Part shown: positions 33,169 to 37,764 of the stretch, piece after piece
Layout: each line of letters starts with the position of its first letter
How positions within the stretch are numbered: the stretch's first letter is position 1
Assembly (NCBI GenBank): GCA_016793265.1
Contig: JAEUHT010000025.1
Span: forward strand, 1-37,764
Direction: 5' to 3'
Origin: Planctomycetota bacterium
Lineage (GTDB): Bacteria; Planctomycetota; UBA1135; UBA2386
Length of the DNA: 37,764 nt
Made by a program: the position numbers and the translations under genes
Notes under the pieces: generated by a model
The model's input: only the letters and a program-made list of their open reading frames with translations
Database searches by the model: none
What the model was told of the DNA's origin: nothing

Positions 33169-36100
33169 GCCGTCGCCAGCGCGCTCGTTGCCGTAGTCCC
33201 CAAACCAGTCGCGGCACCACTCCCACACGTTGCCGTGCACGTCGTAGAGCCCGAACGCATTCGCCGCGTACGTGCCGACCGGCGCATGCACCACGTGCCC
33301 ATCGCGCCAAGACTCCAACGTCCAATTCACGCCGTAGGGCTTCGCGTCCTGCGACGCGAGGTTCGCGACGGTCTTCAGCTCCGTCAGTTCCACGATCCAC
33401 GCCGTCGTCGACCCGCCGCGGCACCCGTACTCCCACTGCGCTTCCGTCGGCAGCACCAATCCGTGCCGCGTCAGCAGGCGGTCGCACATCGGCCAGTCGA
33501 CCTGCTCGACCGGGTTGGTCAGCGTCATCGCGGCACCCGCGATGTTGCTGCCGGCCTTGTACTGGCTTGGCGCGCGCAGCTCCGCGTCCCACGTCCACAG
33601 CCGCGACCACTGCCCCTGCGTCAGCTCGTGCCGCGCCAGGAAGAACGGCGAAAGCGATACGTCGTGCAGCGTCTCGTCGTTCCGACTGTGCGGGTCGTAG
33701 AACGGCGCGTTCGGGTCGTCCTTCTGCGAGCCCAACGTCACCCTGCCGCCCGGCAACAGCACGAACACGATCCCCGTCCCGGCCTTCACCTCGATCGTGC
33801 CGTCCTCCTTGTGCGTCGGGATCCCGATCTCCGTCGCCGCCTGCTTGCCGTCCCACGCACTGCGCAGGTCATAGAACTCCCACAGCTTCGTCACCGGGTT
33901 CATGCCGATCGGCACCAGCCCCATCTGTGGCGGCAGATCGATCTGTGCCTCGCGATACAGCGTGCTCGCCGTGATCCCGTCTGCGCGCAGAATCGCCCGC
34001 CGCGCCTCCGCCCAACGCTCGCGGTGCGCCGTGATCGACGCCGCCTCGACCTGCTGCGCCCACGTGAGCCGCTGCGCCACGTCGGCGCGCTCCTTCGCCA
34101 CCATCGAGGTCAGCCCCGCCAGCACGTCCACCAGCGCGTTGTGCAGGAACTCCGCCGAACGGCTCTCCTCGTCGCCGCTGAACGTCCAGGTGCGACGCAC
34201 CGATACCTTCGCGTCGAGCTCCACGAGCTTCGCCTCGGCACCGGCGAGGCGGGTCGGTGCCTCAGCGATCGCGGCCTCGATGTCGCGCTGGTAGCCCAGG
34301 TAGGTCTCGCGCTCCTTTGCCGGCGCCTTCGCCAACGCCTCCGCCGTGCGCTGCTTGCCCTCGTCGTCCTGCCCGTTCGCCAACGCCGCCCACGCCAACG
34401 TGTCGAGGAACTGAAACGCCTCCGGTGTGCCCGCTGCCTTCGTCACCGCCGCTCGTGCGGCGACCAGACCCGCCGCCTCCTCGCCGAACGTCGTGCGGTC
34501 CTGCTTCTCGCCGTCGGGCTTCTCGGGAGCGACCCGCGGCCACGCGAACGAGTTCAGCGCCGACGCATCCGCGTTCTGCAGCGCCGCCGGCAACTCCGGC
34601 AACTTGAGCTTGGTCGTGCCTGCACGAATCGCCTGCGCGCGCCGCAGCGAGGCCGCGAGCTGTTGCTGCCGCTCGTACGCCGGCCACTCCGCCGCCGCTC
34701 GTCGATCCGCGTCGACCTGCTCCGCCGTCAACGGCACCGCCCTGCTGCGCAGCTCCGCGATCGTCGCCTCGATCTGCGGCCGCTGCGCCAACAGTTGCGC
34801 ACAGTCTTCGTCCAGCCACGCTTGCAGAGCAGCCGCCTTGTCCGGCCACGCCGGCCACAACGCATCCTGCTTCGCCAAAGCGTCCTTCAAACGTACGACC
34901 GCCGACAGCTGGTTGAAGTTGGCGACCGTGCGACCCTTCTCCTCGGCCAACTGCGTCGCCGCGACCTTCGCCTCCGACTCGGACTTCGCCAGCTTCTGGT
35001 TCTCCTCCGCGCGCTGCGCAGCCTCTTCCCGCGCCTTCGTCTCCAAAGCTGCCAGCTCCGTCTTCTCCTGCGCCAGCGCCGCATTCTCGTTCGCCAGCCA
35101 CGTCATGCCGACGATGCCGACGACCAGGATCATTGCCGCCGCCACCAGACTCGCCGCCAACGGCTTGTTCCTGCGCACCCACAGCTTCAGCTCCACCAGC
35201 GCCCCGGTGCGATACGCCGAGACCACCTGCGATCCCAAGAATGCCCGCAGATCCGCCGCCAGCGCCAACGTGTCCGGGTAGCGCTGCTCCCGATCCCTCG
35301 CCATCGCCTTCTTGACGATCGCCACCAGCTCCGACGGCACCCCCTTCTGGATCTCCTCGATCGCCTTCGGCGGCCCGTCCGCTACGTCGTCCAGAATGCG
35401 ATAGGCGGGCTTGCGCACCCCCGGCACCACATACGGCGCCCGCCCCGTCACCAGCTCGTAGACCATCGCCCCGATCGAGTAGACGTCCGCCCGCACGTCG
35501 AGCGTCGCCACTTCGCCGCGCGCCTGCTCCGGCGGCATGTAGCTCGGCGTGCCGAGCTTCGCCCCGTCCATCGTCACCACCGACGAGCCCGTGTCGTGCT
35601 CCGCATCACGCTTCCTCGCCGTGTCGAGCTTCGACGCGCCACTGGTGAGCAAGCCCTCCGGCCGAATGCGCACGTCGTGCCGGTCCGCCTGGCCGGTGAC
35701 CTTCGCCAGACCCCAGTCCATCACGTAGACCTCGCCGAAGCGACCGACCATCACGTTCTGGGGCTTCAGGTCACGGTGCAAGACGCCCTTCTCGTGCGCA
35801 TACGCCATCGTGTCGCACACCTTGAGCACTACTTCGAGCGCCTTCGTCAGCGTCCAGCCGTCCCGCAGCGCGTAGGCGTCGGCAAACACCTCGCCCGCCG
35901 TGCGGCCTTTCACCAACCGCATCGTAAACCACACCTTGCCCGCCTGGTCGAGACCCAGCTCGTGCACCGGTACCACCCCGGGGTGGTCGAGTTGCGACGT
36001 CACCTGCGCCTCTTCCAGGAAACGACCGAGCAGCTGGTGCGCCAGCGCCTGCTCCTCCTTGTCCTGCGGCGTGCCGCGGTCCAACAGCACCTTCATCGCC

Positions 36101-36351
36101 AGCCGACGGTTCATCTGCTGGTCGTGGATCTTGTAGACCGCGCCCATGCCGCCCTTGCCGACGTCGCTCTCGATCACGAAGCGCTGCAGGTCGAGCCTCG
36201 GCGCCTTCGCCAACCTGGCCAGCAGCACCTCGGTCGCCGTCGACTGCACTCGTTCCCCCGCGGGAAGCGCGGCGCCGCCGCTGCCAGAGGTCGTGGCCCC
36301 GCCGGTGGTGGGCGCAGGCTGAGAAGGCGAGGTCTCGTCGTTGGCGGCCAT
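33013..36351 (-). CDS. Membrane Ser/Thr kinase fused to formylglycine-generating-enzyme (SUMF1/C-type lectin) domain; candidate DGR target
   Basis: 1112 residues from the ATG at 36351 (ribosome-binding site AGGAGA). Kinase domain at about 57-375: GKGGMGAVY (65-73), Lys87 in AMKVLL, HRDLKPQN (192-199), DWG (212-214) in place of DFG, GTPSYMPPEQ (268-276). A membrane span at about 399-420 is followed by an Ala/Glu/Lys-rich coiled coil (420-485) and a helical region. The last 230 residues are an FGE-sulfatase domain (LLPGGRVTLGSQKDD, ARHELTQGQW, LPTEAQWEYGCRGG, YDVHGNVWEWCRDW). The final segment RVDRGGGF (1071-1078), DARSAFR (1084-1090), NLGLRPSR (1101-1108) has the pattern of DGR variable regions. 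FGE catalytic Cys residues are not evident, so the fold is probably used for ligand binding outside the membrane. Confidence 0.9.
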   Translation of the reverse strand: MAANDETSPSQPAPTTGGATTSGSGGAALPAGERVQSTATEVLLARLAKAPRLDLQRFVIESDVGKGGMGAVYKIHDQQMNRRLAMKVLLDRGTPQDKEEQALAHQLLGRFLEEAQVTSQLDHPGVVPVHELGLDQAGKVWFTMRLVKGRTAGEVFADAYALRDGWTLTKALEVVLKVCDTMAYAHEKGVLHRDLKPQNVMVGRFGEVYVMDWGLAKVTGQADRHDVRIRPEGLLTSGASKLDTARKRDAEHDTGSSVVTMDGAKLGTPSYMPPEQARGEVATLDVRADVYSIGAMVYELVTGRAPYVVPGVRKPAYRILDDVADGPPKAIEEIQKGVPSELVAIVKKAMARDREQRYPDTLALAADLRAFLGSQVVSAYRTGALVELKLWVRRNKPLAASLVAAAMILVVGIVGMTWLANENAALAQEKTELAALETKAREEAAQRAEENQKLAKSESEAKVAATQLAEEKGRTVANFNQLSAVVRLKDALAKQDALWPAWPDKAAALQAWLDEDCAQLLAQRPQIEATIAELRSRAVPLTAEQVDADRRAAAEWPAYERQQQLAASLRRAQAIRAGTTKLKLPELPAALQNADASALNSFAWPRVAPEKPDGEKQDRTTFGEEAAGLVAARAAVTKAAGTPEAFQFLDTLAWAALANGQDDEGKQRTAEALAKAPAKERETYLGYQRDIEAAIAEAPTRLAGAEAKLVELDAKVSVRRTWTFSGDEESRSAEFLHNALVDVLAGLTSMVAKERADVAQRLTWAQQVEAASITAHRERWAEARRAILRADGITASTLYREAQIDLPPQMGLVPIGMNPVTKLWEFYDLRSAWDGKQAATEIGIPTHKEDGTIEVKAGTGIVFVLLPGGRVTLGSQKDDPNAPFYDPHSRNDETLHDVSLSPFFLARHELTQGQWSRLWTWDAELRAPSQYKAGSNIAGAAMTLTNPVEQVDWPMCDRLLTRHGLVLPTEAQWEYGCRGGSTTAWIVELTELKTVANLASQDAKPYGVNWTLESWRDGHVVHAPVGTYAANAFGLYDVHGNVWEWCRDWFGDYGNERAGDGLRSVSSPAYRVDRGGGFSNAAVDARSAFRSVYAPSIRVRNLGLRPSRIITY

Positions 36352-36439
36352 GGTTCTCCTGCGCTGGGAACTGTGTCTGGGAGGAGGGAAGATGCAAGCG
36401 GGTTGGCGGCAGGGCCGGGGCGGGCCCTGGGACGGGTCT

Positions 36440-36484
36440 CTTGCCATGCAGTTCCGAGTTGCCAAGTCGACCATGCATGGCAAG
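36440..36484. promoter_or_regulatory. Perfect 11-bp inverted repeat in divergent promoter region
   Basis: CTTGCCATGCA (36440-36450) and TGCATGGCAAG (36474-36484) are exact inverted copies separated by 23 bp. The element lies between the divergent kinase-FGE (start 36351) and ParB-like (start 36627) genes. It may be an operator for a dimeric regulator or a DNA-binding site for the ParB-like protein itself. The rest of the 275-bp gap shows no gene. Confidence 0.5.
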
Positions 36485-36626
36485 TACGAGCTGCGGGCGC
36501 GAAGGCGAGCTGCTCGCCAGGCGGGCCGTGCCCCTGGTGCAGACCGCGTGGAACCGCCTTCCCGCAGGCTGGAATCGGCACGGCCGCGTGGCCACAGTGC
36601 TCGCGGCGTACGCGCCCATCGCGCCA

Positions 36627-37433
36627 ATGGTCACCACCAAACGTTACGACTACGTTCCGATCGAGGCGGTGCAGGAGCACCCGTTGATCCAGAACCACCG
36701 CGAGCTCAACCTGACCAAGGTCGAGCACTACAAGGACGACATCCTCAAGAACGGGCTGTTGGAGCCGCTGGTGGTGTGGGAGAAGAAGAGCCGCGAGTTC
36801 TTCCTGGTCGGTGGCTTTCACCGCCTCGCCGCCATCCGGCGCATCCGGCAGCAGCACCCGGGCTTCTACGACCGCGTCGACGTGCGCGTCGTCGCCGGCG
36901 AGCTCGAGGAGATCCGCGCGCTGAACCTCAAGCTCAACGCCGATCGGCTCGACGCCAGGGTCACCGAGTACTTCGACACCATCCTGTTCCTCAACAACGC
37001 CAACTGGTCGGTGGAGCGGATCGCCAGCTTCCTCGACAAGAGCGTGTCGTGGGTCGAGGACATCCTGCGCTACGTGCCGGGCATGGACCCGCGGGTGCGG
37101 GCGCTGCTGCACGAGGGCAAGCTGTCGTGGAGCAAAGCGCGGCAGGTCTGCCGGCGGGCGCTGGCGGCGCCGGCGGGGCAAGAACGGGCGGCGGTCGACG
37201 CGGCGCTGCGCGACCTCGCGGGCGGTGCGAAGGGTGAGCCGCGTTACGTGCTGACGCCGAAGGTGGCGCAGCGGCGGTTCGCGCAGGTGCTGCAGAGCGA
37301 CCCGAAGGCGACGTTCAAGGTCACCGCGCAGGACCTGTACTCGCTGTTGGCGTTGCTGGCGGGCAAGGCCGACGCCGAGCGTGAGCAGCACCTCGCGCGC
37401 GTGCGCGAGACCTTCCCCAGTCTCGTCGACTGA
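36627..37433 (+). CDS. ParB/Srx-like N-terminal domain protein
   Basis: 268 residues from the ATG at 36627. The N-terminal domain has the ParB/sulfiredoxin fold: YDYVPIEAVQEHPLIQNHRE, YKDDILKNGLLEPLVVWEKK and VGGFHRLAAIRRI, where GGFHR corresponds to the conserved box II (GxRR) of ParB CTPases. Residues about 100-195 look like the helix-turn-helix region (SVERIASFLDKSVSWVEDIL, HEGKLSWSKARQVCRRALAA). The C-terminal 70 residues are unassigned. A ParB partner ATPase is absent, so this is an orphan of the type often found on accessory elements, not clearly a chromosome-partitioning ParB. Divergent from the kinase-FGE gene. Confidence 0.85.
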   Translation: MVTTKRYDYVPIEAVQEHPLIQNHRELNLTKVEHYKDDILKNGLLEPLVVWEKKSREFFLVGGFHRLAAIRRIRQQHPGFYDRVDVRVVAGELEEIRALNLKLNADRLDARVTEYFDTILFLNNANWSVERIASFLDKSVSWVEDILRYVPGMDPRVRALLHEGKLSWSKARQVCRRALAAPAGQERAAVDAALRDLAGGAKGEPRYVLTPKVAQRRFAQVLQSDPKATFKVTAQDLYSLLALLAGKADAEREQHLARVRETFPSLVD

Positions 37434-37464
37434 ATGTGTGGTTGCGGCGGGATCGCCGGGCAGG

Positions 37465-37764
37465 TCAGGCCAGCACGTCGGCGAGCGATCGGGCGTCGAG
37501 CAGCCGGTCGGTCCACAGTTCGAGCAGCGGCAGCGGCGCGAGCCGTACCTTCTGTTCGGTGGCGATGTCGAGAGGCCCGAAGCGGCGGGCGAGCAGGCGC
37601 AGCAGCGTATTGGCGCTGCCTTCCGCCTGGCCCTGGGAGATGCCTTGCGAGAGGCCCTGGGAGATGCCCTGGGAGATGCCCTTCTGGTAGGTGCGTTGCA
37701 GCGTGCTCATGATCGGGTCGTCGTCGTGTTCGAGGATGCGGCAGAAGATCTCGCTCAGCCGGAG
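37465..37764 (-). CDS. Rpn-family (recombination-promoting nuclease-like, DUF4351) protein, C-terminal part, cut by window edge
   Basis: The frame continues past the right edge, so only the last 99 residues are seen (beginning LRLSEIFCRILEHDDDPIMS). They hold the charged glycine repeats typical of the family (YQKGISQGISQGLSQGISQG, then QAEG), followed by a DUF4351 tail (LLRLLARRFGPLDIATEQ, LLELWTDRLLDARSLADVLA). Family members carry an N-terminal PD-(D/E)XK nuclease domain, which would lie outside the window. The repeats are encoded by tandem 12-bp units near 37620-37680. Its tail resembles the orphan tail at 32181-32258. It converges on the ParB-like gene. Confidence 0.8.
   Translation of the reverse strand, partial: LRLSEIFCRILEHDDDPIMSTLQRTYQKGISQGISQGLSQGISQGQAEGSANTLLRLLARRFGPLDIATEQKVRLAPLPLLELWTDRLLDARSLADVLA
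37622..37690 (-). repeat. Tandem 12-bp units in Rpn-like gene
   Basis: Near-identical 12-bp units (CTGGGAGATGCC and variants) occur four to five times in a row and encode the repeated G(I/L)SQ motif. Slippage could change the copy number without breaking the frame. Confidence 0.7.

Noticed and set aside
33235..36687. Plus-strand open frame of 1150 codons opposite the kinase-FGE gene
   Set aside because: Arg/Leu/His-rich translation without motifs; the minus strand clearly encodes kinase and FGE domains.

Overview
The window is about 37.8 kb of very GC-rich bacterial chromosome, densely coding on both strands. It most resembles a Planctomycetota genome, probably one of the deep high-GC lineages outside the classical Pirellula/Gemmata group. 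The clues are two membrane Ser/Thr kinases (one with TPRs, one ending in a formylglycine-generating-enzyme/C-type-lectin fold), an ECF sigma factor of the kind paired with such kinases, a secreted alpha/alpha-toroid protein, secreted carboxypeptidase-regulatory-like and propeller proteins, and a beta-rich C-terminal module shared by two exported proteins. The assignment is an inference from gene style. No rRNA, tRNA, CRISPR array, intact insertion sequence or phage module was seen.

Left part (1-10 kb): a secreted di-haem cytochrome c peroxidase (127-1755, +) converges on a three-gene minus-strand set: methyltransferase, secreted carboxypeptidase-regulatory-like protein and UPF1-like helicase. 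Then come a possible small membrane protein, 1-pyrroline-5-carboxylate dehydrogenase, a purine-rich spacer, a small zinc-ribbon protein and epoxyqueuosine reductase. From 10 to 13.4 kb on the plus strand lies a possible regulatory set: a degenerate histidine-kinase-like protein, an ECF-like sigma factor, a soluble zinc anti-sigma/TPR protein and a small exported protein.

Middle (13.4-24.5 kb): glycerophosphodiesterase; a plus-strand run of small membrane protein, class V aminotransferase and sedoheptulose-7-phosphate isomerase; a membrane-anchored DUF4384-like protein; and a secreted toroid protein. Next is a very tight minus-strand operon: fused 2-oxoacid dehydrogenase E1 alpha-beta, then an E2-like protein whose catalytic domain is replaced by a left-handed beta-helix (hexapeptide) acyltransferase, then a NodB-like deacetylase and a GT4 glycosyltransferase. 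This looks like a dedicated route that takes acyl groups from a 2-oxoacid through lipoyl-lysine to a glycan or similar acceptor. It is the strongest candidate for an undescribed system here.

Right part (24.6-37.8 kb): a seven-repeat propeller protein; a divergent ECF sigma/kinase-TPR pair; and a minus-strand series reading kinase-FGE, HRDC protein, malate dehydrogenase, TSUP transporter and SDR oxidoreductase. The kinase-FGE gene ends in a sequence that looks like the variable region of a diversity-generating retroelement (DGR) target. A perfect hairpin follows just after its stop, and then an HRDC protein of the type found as a DGR accessory. No reverse transcriptase or template repeat is present in the window, and the 3' end of the HRDC gene overlaps an out-of-frame tail of an Rpn/DUF4351-type protein. 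A ParB-like gene diverges from the kinase across a region holding a perfect inverted repeat, and an Rpn-family gene runs off the right edge.
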